A DNA stretch of 64,000 nucleotides from Trema orientale. Its lineage: Eukaryota > Streptophyta > Magnoliopsida > Rosales > Cannabaceae. The first letter of the stretch is position 1. Every line of letters starts with the position of its first letter. The notes under the pieces are model-generated. The model ran no database searches. It was not told where the DNA came from and worked only from the letters and a program-made list of their open reading frames with translations. Made by a program: the position numbers and the translations under genes. The stretch is taken from positions 247,199-311,198 of the forward strand of contig JXTC01000193.1 of assembly GCA_002914845.1 (NCBI GenBank), read 5' to 3'. Shown here piece after piece: positions 25,056 through 38,189 of the stretch.

Positions 25056-27100
25056 TGTCACGACCGAAAATCCAAAGCCATAACTTTTAGTAATTTTAAT
25101 TATAAATAAAGATAAATAAAGAATTTGCAAAATTCAGAAGAAATCAAGTACTTAGATTTTTCATTTTAGTCCTTAAGTTATTAGAAATTCTATATAAAAA
25201 AGATCCATCTTTAGTTTAATTTGTTAAAAAAGAAACACCAATTTAAATTTAAGAAAACGTAGTTAAGTTGTACAAAAAAACATGGTTTAATAAAACTTTA
25301 GTGTTGATTAAATAGAGTTCGCAAATCTAGAGTCTGAATGTCTAAAACTTAACTGACAAAGTTTGTCATAATTCCAAGTACTTAAAATTTTGAAATAGGC
25401 TCATTAGGTACCATTGTATACAATTTATACACCAAACTCTTAAATAGTAGTAAATACATCCTCATACATTCATTTAGCAGAAACAATGAATTTGACTAAA
25501 TAGTTAGACACGAAGAAAGAGTAGGACAAAAAGAAAGGTACTAACCAAAGAGGAATAAGGCCACAAGCGTAAGCCAAGTGGCTTGCCTATCCATCGAGGT
25601 AACTAACTCAAATGAACAATTCACTTAAAAGGGAGGAAAGAAGGAAGGGTGAGCTCGAAAGCTCAGTAGAGAAACTGTTACCTCATTTAAAAACTTTTTT
25701 AGTGATGGAGAGTCCGGCATGGTTAGTTTAATCTAAAAACACCATTGCAAAACCACATATATATATACATAACAGTCTCCAAAGTCGATAGTCTGTATGG
25801 ACATACATATATATATATGTGTGTGATATCCAAAAGTCAATTAGTCCACTGATACATGACACAGATCCACCCATACCCATGAGTTCACCATCTCTCATCA
25901 ATGGAAACTAGGATATTGGCACTACGTGTGCCATACAGCCTGCCTGACACCTAGCCCATACCCGTAGGGGATACCCGTGTGTCGCCTACCAAACCTGGAG
26001 GGGCAACCACATTGCCTATGCCTGCCAAATAGGGAGGTAATCAGAAGAAAAACTCCGCACGGATTCACGGACTTTGCACCATTAGTGGGGCCGTAGCACC
26101 ACGCTGTAAAAACCCCATGATTCTAACCTGGTACTCATGTGTGATCTTATGACACGTATCCTCTGAACTGATGTGTAAAAATAGCCATGCAGTAATTTAA
26201 GTTCAAGTAATACTCTGGTTTTTAATAAAATGGTTAATTATATTTTATAGAAAAATAGGCAGCGTAACGGCCCTATTTTAACGTATCTAAAATAACTGCA
26301 CTCAGAAAAGTCCCAGAGCAATCTAATATATATTATACCATTCAATTCCATCACTGATATTCAAATAGTTCTAAAATCACATTTCTTATCATATATTGTA
26401 GAAAGTAAGCTTTATTTAAAAACGATGTAAAACGGAGGTAACTAAATTCCTACCTCATTAGAATTGCAAAACCACACTATTGGATCCTCAAGGTGTCGTT
26501 GGACGATCGCTCAGAGGGTCGGGAACTAATTCCAAGCCATCGATCGCCCACTTGTGAAAAATCAACTCCTCAACGGAGCTTCAAATCCACAAACGGACTT
26601 CTTCACTGAATTCCTAGTACCTAAAATAACTAAGTTAGGCATATAATTCGACCAATTTGGTCCGAGCCGAAATCGGACCGGTGGCATGCAAAACGAGGCA
26701 AGTTTAGCCATCCGATTTCGCTTTTCATGACAGTTACCAAATATAGTCAGTATATATATCATTTTTCTCCATTTTCCGAGTACATTCCAAAAATGACATC
26801 AAAAACAAAATCTAACAGCTGGATCAAAAGTCAAACATTAAGCTCAAAACACCTTAAAATAGTAACTTTTAAACCGGACAAAATGGGATCGTGAAATATA
26901 TACCTGGAGCTTTCTCTCGACAAGACGAATTCAACAAATCCAAGAATGTGAGCTGAAATGGCTTGAAATGACGCCAGATCTCGAAACTTCCTCACGGCCA
27001 ACAATAACGTTTTCTGGCTATGGGCTGCACGGCGACGGCTGGGGATGGGCGGCACAGGAGGACTTCGCCGGTGGCTGGGCTGGCCAAACGGTGGCCGTGG
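25056..27100 (-). repeat. gypsy-like 5' LTR, truncated outer end
   Basis: Homologous to 18961-21064 at about nine in ten. Homology stops abruptly at GTGGCCGTGG (27100). The missing piece corresponds to 21065-21356 of the partner, that is, the start of U3. Confidence 0.85.
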
Positions 27101-27290
27101 ATCAAGTATATATACATTTAAAAAGGTTCAAGAATATTTTTCAGAATAGAATTGATTTTAGAATTTAATACTTTTCAAGATAATTAAAGGAGATTGTTTG
27201 GAAAATCAATTTAACAAAAACAAGAAACATATTTTCAAAATCTATCATTTTAGTCTAATTTAATAATCATTAACACTTTTAAAGCACTTT
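27101..27290. other. junction filler between truncated LTR and CDPK pseudogene
   Basis: About 190 bp that match neither the LTR nor intron 1 of the right CDPK copy. Homology to the right CDPK begins at about 27291 (TGAGGAGT). The filler may mark a deletion or repair junction. Confidence 0.55.
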
Positions 27291-27331
27291 TTGAGGAGTC
27301 TATAAAGATTTGACGTTTCTTCTCCCTGTAG

Positions 27332-28857
27332 AAGATAAAATTAGTGATGTGGTTGGCACCCTATATTTTGTTGCACCAGAAGTTTTCAAGAAGCGATATG
27401 GTCCAGAAGCATATGTATGGAGTGCTGGAGTAATTCTTTACTTTTTGTTATCTGGAAGCCTACCCTTTAAGGGCGGTACGATTGTTTGACCTGCTAGTCC
27501 CATTATTATATTTATTATAGGTGATTTATTTCTGTTCTATATTTATACATATGATCTTTCTTTCTTTCGTCATTGTATATCTTATAGACAGCAAGGAAGA
27601 GGAATTTAAAATGGTCTTGCATGATCATCTGAACTTTTCATCGGATCCATGGCCTAGTATTTCTGAAGGCACCAAAGACTTGGTAAACAGAATGCTTGAT
27701 AAAGAGCCAAGTAGGCAGATATCTGCACATGACATTTTGTGTGAGTCTGTGGCATTTTCTTGTTTTTAACTCGCTTTTGATATTTTACTTTTATTTTTGA
27801 ATTGTTAATTGGTTTATACGGTTTCTAGTATAGCTGAAACATGGTGCTAAATAGAGCCTATGTTGCTAATGAAAGAATAAATGAATTATTTGGACTTTAT
27901 TAGGCCATAATTTCACTTTTTCATTTAGTCAAAGAGTGTTGTAAAACAGTCGATAGTACACTGAATCTCAACGTACTTGCCACTTGAAAAATGGACAGAA
28001 AAAAGGGGATTAAGCAAACAAGGTGCAGCCTTTTAAATTTTCGTACTCTGTAGGTTTCCATAAGATTTTTTTCTAGTTGGAGTATAAAATTTGCCCAACA
28101 TTGTTTAGATATCACGTGTTTTACCAGATACTCTGCATATTAATCAAGTCCCACTTTAGATTCAAAAATATTGATATGATTCTTATTGCCACAAGGGCAA
28201 TTTAAAGGATTTAACAATTCTATCTTAGGTTTTATTTCTTACAACTTTCGGGGAGGGCACCGGTTGTTCATTTGAGCTGCTTTTTTAATAATTCCTAGCA
28301 TCATCTTTTTTTTTCCTCGTATGTACAAATACTTTACTCATCAATAGCTGCTGTTTCAATTTCTTGCAGGCCATCCCTGGGTTCAACTTGGTTCCAAGGT
28401 ATTGAGTCTGAAGCCATCTTCTGAAATAAACAGTTTCAAGAAAGAGGCTGCTACAATAAGTCTCTGACCGTTCTGAATAACTGAATGGTAAGTCTCATAA
28501 TTCTTTGCCTAAACAAACGGATGATTTGAATTTATTCAATTTGTTTCTTTCCTTTTTCTTTCTTAGCTAATTGCACAGTTCTTATCCTAAGAAGAAATAG
28601 CTGGCCTCAAAGAAAATTTCAAGATGAAGGACAAATACAGAAGGGGCAAAATAACTTATAAAGAACTTATGGCTGAATTGGAATAATGTGGAGATCATCT
28701 CAAGGGACTATCTGTTCTGAGGCCAACTGTAAGTTTATTAGCAAATAATCATTTAATCGTTTCTGCATTTCAGGATATGAATTCGAAAGAGATTTCATCT
28801 ATGGTGATAAAGTCTGAGGAGAAAGTAATTGAAAGTACACTCAAGTGCAAGGAAAAG
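27332..28857 (+). pseudogene. CDPK-like kinase, left copy lacking exon 1
   Basis: Exons matching the right copy one for one: 27332-27475 (144 bp, [11 protein letters not shown] then [13 protein letters not shown]), 27588-27740 (153 bp, [13 protein letters not shown]), 28370-28455 (HPWVQLGSK) and 28567-28729. A last open stretch follows at about 28774-28857. The glycine loop, catalytic Lys, HRD and DFG sit on exon 1 in the sister copy and are missing here, replaced by the truncated gypsy-like LTR. The donor after 28455 is ATAAGT instead of GTAAGT, and exon 5 has two stops (after AQFLS and after AELE). The third exon still ends with the canonical LCHPWVQ join. Not functional. In the right copy a 2.15-kb insertion separates exon 5 from the tail stretch. 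Confidence 0.88.
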
Positions 28858-29681
28858 TAGAATTTGTTTATGAAATATGATTCCTTCGTCATACTTATAC
28901 GTCTCTATGTTTATGAAATAATTTTACGTTTAATTTGCTATTGGTCATACTCTCTTCTTCTTATATTAGTGATCCCATTAGAAATTAAGTCAATAAATAG
29001 GTTATAAATTGTTTGTCGAATAATATATCGAGTATTCTTAAGGAAGCCAAATTTTTCGATTTACAAGTACAAAAAATCCATAACAGGGGAATAATTAGTT
29101 AGGGGGAGGATCTGGGCGCCGCGTTGCATTTGAAAAATAAGTTGAGATAGAAGGTCCTCTTTCTGCAGTTAGGATGAGGTTCAACAAAATCACACGGAGA
29201 ATATTAAATTGAATACTCTCAATTCGACCATATTTTCTTAGTTGCAGGCACACATAGTAGAGAACAGGGCCACATTGTGGGGGCATTGGGGGGTGTTTTT
29301 GGTGACAGAGGTGGGGATAGGATCTTCTATCTAGAGCTTTCGCCTTCTTCGATAAAGATAGAATAGAAGTGGCTACAAAAGTCAAGAAGAGCTTCAAGAT
29401 GGCTGGTGGAGATTGATTTATACAGAGTTAGAGATGCAAGAACTCGACTTTTGGGTTGGGGGCCCTGCTGGGATAAGAAAACAAGATCTGGGGCAACATA
29501 AGAACCCCTGTCTGTATCATAGTTTCTGAGAGCTAGAAAAAGATTCGTTAGTATTGCTGTGATGATAGTATTGTAGTTGCAACAATTAAACCATGAAATC
29601 TAACCTATGGCTTACTAAATCTGAAGTTCCTCACTCCAAGGGTTAAGAAATTCAAAGAGTTATAATTTTCTTGCATATAAA
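28858..29681. repeat. 3' flank of left CDPK copy, direct copy at 49690-50528
   Basis: Colinear with the right copy in the same orientation (for example GCATTTGAAAAA and TTGAGATAGAAGGTC). No gene; small ORFs are shadows. It ends at the solo LTR insertion point. Confidence 0.8.
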
Positions 29682-31303
29682 TGCTAGAAATCCCCAAAAA
29701 TGATTTCAAAAAATGATTTTACCGAAAATTATTTCCATATTTTTGTAAACAAATCATAAATGTAGGATTTTTAATCTAACATAAATCAATTTATGGATTT
29801 TAGTTTAGATAAAACCTGGAAGCACTTCACAACTATTGAGTCTTCCCGTCTATTTTCTGGAGCCCGTTGAATAATCTGGTGTGTGGGTACCTTTTTGATT
29901 CCTAATGAGAGATGAGCGGATGATCCAGAAGACGCTCTTCCTTCTCCTTTGATTGCACGTCTACGACCATGGGTATCTCTCTCCTGGGGGCCATGAGCGA
30001 ACACGGGATTTCTCCCCCGGTAGCTCGGTTCTCTCTCACTCTCTCTTTTTCTCTCTGTCACACATGAAGCACAGTTACTGTGCTATGAGTAGTGTGTAGA
30101 ACTGTTTTTTTTTTTTAGAGGCTTAGGAGCACTTTTCTCTTAAATATTAGAGAGATGTAAACTCCAATCGGCTTATTGGGCTCAACTGACCATTCAATTA
30201 GTTATTGGGCTATGTGTGAGCTAGAAAAGGGGACCTTATGGATCTAAATAGTCTAAGCTCCAATGGACCAACTACCCACAATCATAATTAACTCTTAATT
30301 ATGACTGAGCCTTATCCATTGATATTAGGGCACTCCACTATAGGCCTAATATTGCACTCTTAGACTAAATATCATATATTTTCTGTGAAGCTAATTAACA
30401 ATTTAATTAACTTGATCCATTTAGCATGTACTATACCTGCAGATATACCCCCAATGTAATGCCATACTAGTGAGATGAAATTGTCGTATTACCCTTCTAG
30501 CACATATTTACCTTTGAGTTGTTATTTTTCATCTAATGGATAATAATTAAGTACGGTATTTGTAACTGCCCATACAAACACAGTCAAATTCACAAAGTGA
30601 ATACTTGGTGCCTGGTTTTTATTATCCAAGTCCTTGAAAAAACTCAAAGTGACATTATATACATGGTGTCCAAATCATGAAGGGCATTCTCGTCAATTCA
30701 CAAATCTTATCTTCTAAGATACCGGAGTTTGAACTATATAATCGGAACTAGTCCTTTAGTAAGTCAAAAAGATAAAACTCATGAAAGCAAGTTCAACAAT
30801 CACTAGGATTAAGGTAATCTTGCAATAGTGCTAGATTAGTGAAAGATAGAATATTGAGTTACAGTACTTAACTTCAAATTCTATTTTCACTTGGTCCAGT
30901 TCAATGCACTTATAACTTTTTTATAACGCACTAATGTTTCTATTCGAAGTCAGATACTTCGATGATTGGAGACTTCATCAATCCCGTTGAAATAGACAAC
31001 ACTACATTCTATGGCAAAATAAAATACTCTATCTTTATTTACAGAATGTGAATTTTTAATTTAGACATAATGAAATAAAGAATTTAGTCTACCACATGTG
31101 AACAGTTCGCACGAACAATTCTTTATTACTCATTATTAGTCATGGAAACTTTTAGACGTTTGTATAATAGAAAATATAAACATCATATGTATTTAATTAG
31201 GACATAATATGGAATTCATTGATAACAAATAGATAACACTTAAATCCAATAAACATTATTTAAAATGCCAAACAAAGAAACTGCTTTCTAATGCATATTC
31301 CCA
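29682..31303 (-). mobile_element. probable solo LTR (1.62 kb), left copy only
   Basis: In minus orientation it starts TGGGAATATGC and ends TTTCTAGCA. Flanks are ATAAA and ATAAT, a probable 5-bp target duplication. The right copy reads straight through at about 50520-50530 (TTGCATATAAAGACATATGA), so this is an insertion. No coding region or second LTR. A copia-type LTR is likely from the sequence style, but the family is not proven. Confidence 0.7.
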
Positions 31304-31308
31304 ATAAT

Positions 31309-31660
31309 AAAGACATATGATAGCCTACAAAACTTCTTTCGGCTAATTAAATTGTTTATCAAATAGTAATAATTTCTCGATTTATTTTATATGATTATAA
31401 TTTAGAGATAGATATGCACAGAATTTGGTGATGCTGCATGTTACAAATGAAATTAAAGAGACAATTTATACTAAAAATTACAAATGGTCTTTATGAAAAA
31501 ATGGGTGTACAAGGAGAATTAGAGCAAGAAAATTGAACAACGATGGATTACAAGTGTTCTTTCTATTTCACCTCCCAGTCTCAGTGTCCTCAACACCAGC
31601 TCACTGTAGCTTGGAAGCCATAGTTCTGAGTTACTTTTAAACATCTTCTGTTGCACTCTA
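31309..31660. repeat. RBOH 3' flank, direct copy at 50528-50857
   Basis: Shared words such as AGCCTACAAAACTTCTTTCG and CAGTGTCCTCAACA are in the same orientation in both copies, unlike the neighbouring RBOH exons, which are inverted in the right copy. Confidence 0.85.
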
Positions 31661-33969
31661 TAGTTATACCACTTTATCATTATATAGTTATAATTTTTCT
31701 AGTGGTTCTCATTGTGGAAGTCAAATTTGGTGGTTAGTTTTCGAGAAAAGTCTCGAGATAGCCGCTTTAGCTCCCTATTCAATGCAGGCGGACCACAATA
31801 AAACACACCTACAGCGAAAAAAGAAAATAAAATTAATAAAACCACCACAAATATTCAAAACAAAAACAAAACAAATGCAAGAAGTATACAATGTTGACCT
31901 TCTACCTTAATCTGTGTGAGCTCTTGCATGCGTGTAGTATTTTATACTAATTAATGTGACTAATAAGTTGTTATGTCCCTATCTGTTATAGTAGTGAAAT
32001 ATGTCTGCTGAAAAAGAAAAATTTTATGTTTATTATGAGACTGATTAGAAACCCTTTTTATAGTCAACGTGAATGTGTAGATTACTCATGCAAGAGATTT
32101 CACTGTAACATCAAATCTTTAATGCTCTTACACAGATTCAAGACGTATAATATGACTTTCTAATTAGAAGAATATAATTCAGTAACCGAGGCATGCTAAC
32201 TTTTTTCCCATATATATGAATTATTGTATAAAAAGTAGTATAATAGTTTATGTATATGGAATAGCATATTAAGCAAGTCAATTAGCTTAGGAATCAAATA
32301 CTTAGCAATTCGTTAATCGACATGCTTTCTTCCTAAGTGCTCGAAGACATGATGCCAATTTGGTTTTGCAAAATGGGTCTTGACCCTTGTCCCTGACACA
32401 ATATCAACCCCATGCTTAGCATGATAAAGAGACTGAAGCGTAGTTATCTAGGCAGAGCGAGCATTTCCTTCTTCATAGACACTAGTACAATAGTTGTGAA
32501 GCTCAATAACCCGATCGATGTCCCATTCAGCCACCTCATTCATCAAACCCCTGAACCACTCAAACGAGCCTTGCTCCCGAGTGACCCAATAGAAATAGGC
32601 TTTTTTCGTGGCATTGTGCTTTCTCTTGTTGCTTTTAACTTCACTATTTACCATCCCATCTTCGATGTCTTTGTATTGTTCTACATCGTTAAGAACAGCT
32701 TTGAGAATGCTAATCATAGGCGTGGCGCCAATTCGGAGGCCTATGAGGAGGATAACTTCGTAGTGTTTGTAGTCTTGTGCTGGTGCACCATATGGACCGT
32801 CAATTAGGAGCCTTGGCATCCTACAAGTTTGGAAGATATGATCAATAGGGTAGCATATAAGTGAAAGTTCATAGTGATCAAATTCTGTTAAAAGATTGAT
32901 AAATTTTGACAATTCAAACGTGAAAATAAGTATGCTTATATAATAAAATGTGAGACTTAAATTAACAGTGAATATCATGTGATTAGTTGAAAATTAGTGA
33001 CTATAGAAGCATACTTGGGTTTATCATTGACTTGCTCAATATCAGCTCTTAGAAGGCCATTTTGATTAATAGATGGAGGCTAGCATACCTACAATAATAA
33101 GAAGCCAAAATCAAAAAATTAAGATTATATTATATCTATATCAATACTAGAAAACTAACTGATAAATTGTTTAGTGATACGCAGAAAGAGTGTATATACC
33201 TCGGAGAAAATGGAGTTAAGCTGCATTGTCCAGTCACCTAATGTGCGAATATGGACGCTTAAGTAATCGTCTCTAGGAGTCGAAGTAATTGAAAAAGGAT
33301 GCCTGAGATATGATTATTAGTACTCATTGATATCAACTACATAATGATAGTTACATATATAAGAACATAAGCATTAAGAAAATAGTTTTTGATTCACCAA
33401 TCAAATGGAGAAATAGTCGAACAATTTAGGTATATATATTGCCTATTACTGTATTTAAATCCATGTGGTCTAGACATGTGTAGTGCTAACACATTTCCAG
33501 GATAACCTGCAACCTGAAAATTTTTAAAATAATAATTAATTTATTATTCGTTACAACAAAGTAATAAACCAATACTACATTATGCTCAATACAAGTATGG
33601 GGAAAAAAAGTTACCTTTAAGATCTTGACTCTCTGGTACTCAGACCTAAATCCACGAAGCAAGTATTCACATGCATAAAAAATGATTGGAACAACTATAT
33701 ACATCCATGTCTACGATAATAATAAAAAATAAAAGTAAAATCAGATTTAAGACACTAAATATCATAGGGGAATTCTGTGGTAGAGCTCAAAAATAAGATG
33801 TACTATATACCGGTAGAGCTCTATCCTTCTAAACTATTGGATCAAATCTAATAAAAAAGAAAGAGTTTCAAAATAAAGTACTGAAATAAAAATAGACCCA
33901 TAATCTATTGGATGAATCCTACACCATTAGATTGAGCGCCATTGATAGATATACCACAACATTGTCCAA

Positions 33970-33970
33970 C

Positions 33971-34003
<33 letters not shown>
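33970..34003. repeat. (TAA)n microsatellite
   Basis: About ten TAA units just downstream of RBOH exon 6, in an intron. Confidence 0.9.
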
Positions 34004-34004
<1 letters not shown>

Positions 34005-35380
34005 TAACACCTGAAATATACGGAGTAATTAACTTGCAATCTTTTTGTACCACTTCTTGGAGAGATAGAGATAATATCCGTGAATGACAAAGAGGACATA
34101 AACAATGATAAACAAGTGGTGGGAGTACCAAAAGGCATTAAATCCTGTAAGTTTTTTGAGAATTTTAGGAAGGTTTGGCCTATTTCTTCTGAATGAATAT
34201 TGTGCTAAAGTGAAAGCTATTGCCATTAGTACCACCATAACTATCCCGATCCACCTCTATATGCCTTTCATGAACCACCAGTAGTTCTTTGGTTGTTCTT
34301 GCCCGAAGAATGGCTCCATTGGCTCGTACTCTTTATCAGTAGCATTTATTAATCTTCGAAAATCACATGTTAAATGAGCTCCGGCATGTGCACCAACTCC
34401 TATTGCAATCCCCGTAGCAATTTCCTGGGAAAAGAAAAAAAAAATCTCCCAAAATGTTTTTTTTTTTGGTTTAATGTAAGGACGTGGAGACTAGAATTCA
34501 AACACACACTTTCCTATTAAATTATGGAATTTATTTTAGCTTATAACTCTATTAAAGTTGTAGTGGGTGCTAGAATACCTAACATTACTACGTAGCATTA
34601 TTTTGTCGTAACAGTTGAATATAAATGCCATACTAATACATTACACAGTATAGTGATTAGCTAGTATGGTACTTAGGAAAGTAAAATCTTGTCACGTGCG
34701 ATTATCTTTGAAAAAATTTCATATCATAGTCACTTATCATGTAGTATGGTACTTAATTAGCTATTTAATTAATATTTTTCAGTTATAATCTTACCTTATG
34801 AAAATTAATATTGTCATCATACGAAACCAACACTACCAACTTGGTGTTGCTCCTTAGCCAAGTAAGGGTATTTCTACACACCGGTAGACGAATTAAGGCC
34901 ATGTTGAACTTGAGGGTCTCGGCCTCACCTTTAGCTGTAGCAATACAATAACCAGTAATTTTGAATACAACTCGATTTTTGTACTGAATGAATTTCCAGA
35001 TGAAAAGACATACACATATAGCAAACCAAAGGCCAATCACCCAAATCCATTTCCAATTGTCCTCTACACAATATGTGAGCCAGGAGTTGTCCTCTATTGT
35101 AGGTTTAAGCTTCTGGCTCAACAATTGGCTAAGAACTAGGCTCTTCTCATATACTTCGAGGTAATTATATGATTGGGCGGAACCTTGAAGTAGCTTTTCT
35201 AATTGGTATAGCTGCAGGTAGTCCGTTTTTTAAACACTATTAGAAATAGCTGAAATAGCTTATTTTGTCAAAAAGAAAATAATAAAAAACCAAAATATAT
35301 TTTTTGTAAATATGTTATATATATATAAAAAATATCTAAGTATTGATACAGTACTTAGTTTAAAATTCATACATAATTGC

Positions 35381-35627
35381 ACAAGAATCGATATATTATA
35401 TATAAAATTGATATATTAATACATAAATTGTAGTACTAAAAACGGTTATTTAGCCAAAACAAACAACAAATAAAAGGATATTTATTAAATAGTTAAAAAA
35501 AAAACAAGAATCGATATATTATATATAAAATTGATATATTAATACATAAATTGTAGTACTAAAAACGGTTATTTAGCCAAAACAAACAACAAATAAAAGG
35601 ATATTTATTAAATAGTTAAAAAAAAAA
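35381..35627. repeat. tandem duplication of a 123-bp unit in RBOH intron
   Basis: Units 35381-35503 and 35504-35627 are almost identical, both starting ACAAGAATCGATATATTATA. The near-identity implies a recent duplication. Confidence 0.9.
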
Positions 35628-36375
35628 AACCACTTCTTAAAACGAGGTGAAAAAAGGTCAATAATCTTAACGTCTTTTAGGAAAATTGCTATTTATAAAT
35701 ATACCAAAAAAGGGGACTTCCAATATCTATTCTAAAATCTAATATTTGTCATAAAATAATTAACCATTAGAATTATATAACACATTTGTAACAAAATATA
35801 TATGCTATGGTTTTAATCCTCAAGGTTTTTTTTTTTTTTATTGAGCAGAAAATCCTCAAGTTTTAATCCTCAAGCAAGTAATCAAAAATACGCGTCCAAA
35901 TCAGCTAACAAAAATATTCAACCAATCAGATCATAAAACTCAATGAGTTAGTAAAATATCAACCAGTCAAGAAAAATTTAAGGGCAAATTTGGAACTTTA
36001 CAACAAATATTGTTCTCAAATAAAAAATTTAAAAAGATAATGTTAAGGTAAAAACTTATAGCCTCATGAAATACTATTAAGACTAATTTTCTCAAAAAGG
36101 ACATAGCAAAATATACATATAATATATTTATATATATAGATTCCCAATTCATTAGATATTTTTTTATCTATATATAAGTATTTTTTTTAGCCGTTGGATC
36201 ATTGATCTAACGGCTATCATAATTTGAGTAGCTAAAAAAAATGATAAAAATAAATATTTATTATTTAATATTTTTCTTCCTCTTTTTTTATCATGAAAAG
36301 ACGTGAGTAATTAATTTTAATTAGCCAAAATAATACCTACAAATAAGTATTAAAAAAAAACGCTACTAGATTAGT

Positions 36376-36507
36376 GCTTATATATATATATCTACTACTA
36401 TATAACAAGCATGAATATGCTTATATATATATATATCTACTACTATATAACAAGCGCATGAATATGCTTATATATATATATATTTACTACTATATAAAAA
36501 GCATGAA
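36376..36507. repeat. three tandem units of about 44 bp in RBOH intron
   Basis: Each unit starts GCTTATATATATATAT and contains CTACTACTATATAA, then AGCATGAAT (AGCGCATGAAT in the second). Confidence 0.85.
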
Positions 36508-36780
36508 TGTGCGGTCCTCTGCCTAAGCTGTGTGCTTCTTCTTTCTTTCCTTTTTTTAAAATTTTTTTTTAAAAAAAAAAGATCGGCACACACTTATTAT
36601 GGAGGGGTCCCACTTTCTTTTATATTCCTTTATTAGTTTCTTTATTTGGTGGAAAGAAGTTACGAAACTGATATTAATTTCACCATTTGAAAAAAAAAAG
36701 AGAAATTGATATTCAAAAATTGGTACAATAATTGAGACCTAAGTATTATTTGAAAATTAAAAAGATAATGTTAAGGTAAA

Positions 36781-37548
36781 GGGCTTGTTTGGTTTAGCTT
36801 ATTGACAAGCTAAAAGTACTTTTTGAACAATCTGTGAGCTAAAAAGTGTTTGGTAAAAATCTAAAAGTCAGATTATTCAATAAGTTTTGACAAAGCTACA
36901 GCCAAAAGCCAAAACTGGCCTAAGGCAGCTTTGGCTTTTAGATTATGCAGGAATCTACACTATCTTTTAATAAATAAATCATATTAGCTAAAATACCCTA
37001 ACTTAAAAGTAAAAATATAACACATTTAATTGAATTTATTTTCATATCAATTTTTTTTGAAAAAAGTATTAATATATTTAAATCATAATTGACTAAAATA
37101 ATCTTCATATTAATTATTTTGAAGTAACCAAATTGATTCTTTATTAAAATTTTAAATTCAGATGAAAATAAAGTAAAATAAAATTAAATAAAATAAAATA
37201 AATTTAATTGAGTAACTAATTTAATTAAGTTTATTTTCATATCAATTTTTTTTAAAAAAAGGTGTTTATGTCTTTAATATTTACAAATGTGCATGATTAT
37301 AAAAAATATCAATGAGTTCTTTCTATAAATATGCATAACTGTATAATAATGTTTATTTTAGTCATTTTATATTTTCACAACAATTCAGTTATATAGTTTA
37401 CCAAACACTTTAATACAGCTTTTTTAAGTCACAGCACCTTAAAATTACAGTTTACCAAACACTCTGCCACTTTACGCTACATCGGATTTTTCCTTCAGCA
37501 CAGCTAAAAGTGTTTTCCTTAATAGCTACAACTCTATTAAACTGGCCC
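36781..37548. mobile_element. MITE-like insertion of 768 bp with GGGCYWGTTT ends in RBOH intron
   Basis: It begins GGGCTTGTTTGG and ends CTATTAAACTGGCCC (inverse GGGCCAGTTTAATAG). An empty version of the same site exists nearby: 36031-36090 reads AAAAAGATAATGTTAAGGTA joined directly to AAACTTATAGCC, whereas here the same two halves are separated by the element. The filled site carries three extra A residues, a likely 3-bp target duplication. PIF/Harbinger-like is possible, not proven. Confidence 0.65.
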
Positions 37549-37999
37549 AAAAACTTATAACCTCGTGAAATACTATTAAGCCTAATTTTTCACAAAAAGA
37601 ATTGGACAAAATATATATATATATATATATGTATAGTGAAGAAAATGTAGACCTCAATGTATCCAAGGTTTTCTAGGTCCAGCTCTTCCATGATAAGTGC
37701 TGCATATTCTTCAGCACAAGTTTGTATTTTGAACAATTTATTTGCACTAGTACTTAATAATATGATCTGCATTTTAAGATCAACAAGTATAAATACTATA
37801 TCTTTGTATCCTTAATTATTAAAAAAAAAATCTTTGTATCCCAGTTATTGAAAAAAATATCGTTTATCACAAGTTGTTAATATTTGTTATTATTATTAAA
37901 AATAATGAAAAATACTCACCTCTTTCACCTCCTCTTCAGTGATTTGTCCATCTCCATCTTTGTCAACCCTGCATTCATTATGCTTTTAGCTACTAAAAT

Positions 38000-38136
38000 A
38001 AATTCAACCTTTTTTTCCCCTCAAAAAAAAAAAAAAGACAAAAACATTCAAATGTTTTTTTTTTGTCCCACTAGCCTTACATACCAAACTCGTATAAATT
38101 TTAATATCCGCTTATTCCAAATTAACTCTTTTATTA

Positions 38137-38189
<53 letters not shown>

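Larger units (their letters stand above)
18961..27100 (-). mobile_element. large non-autonomous gypsy-like LTR element (LARD-type), truncated
   Basis: Two long LTRs (18961-21356 and 25056-27100) flank a 3.7-kb interior. In minus orientation the LTR begins TGTAATATCCC and ends GGTCGTGACA. An initiator-Met tRNA primer site (TGGTATCAGAGC) sits four bases inside the 5' LTR, and a purine tract (AAGGAGGGGAGAA) lies inside the 3' LTR. These ends resemble plant Ty3/gypsy chromoviruses. The interior has no open frame above about 73 codons and no gag, RT or integrase motif that I can see, so it is a LARD-like derivative that would need proteins in trans. The 5' LTR lacks about 290 bp at its outer end. 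Confidence 0.85.
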
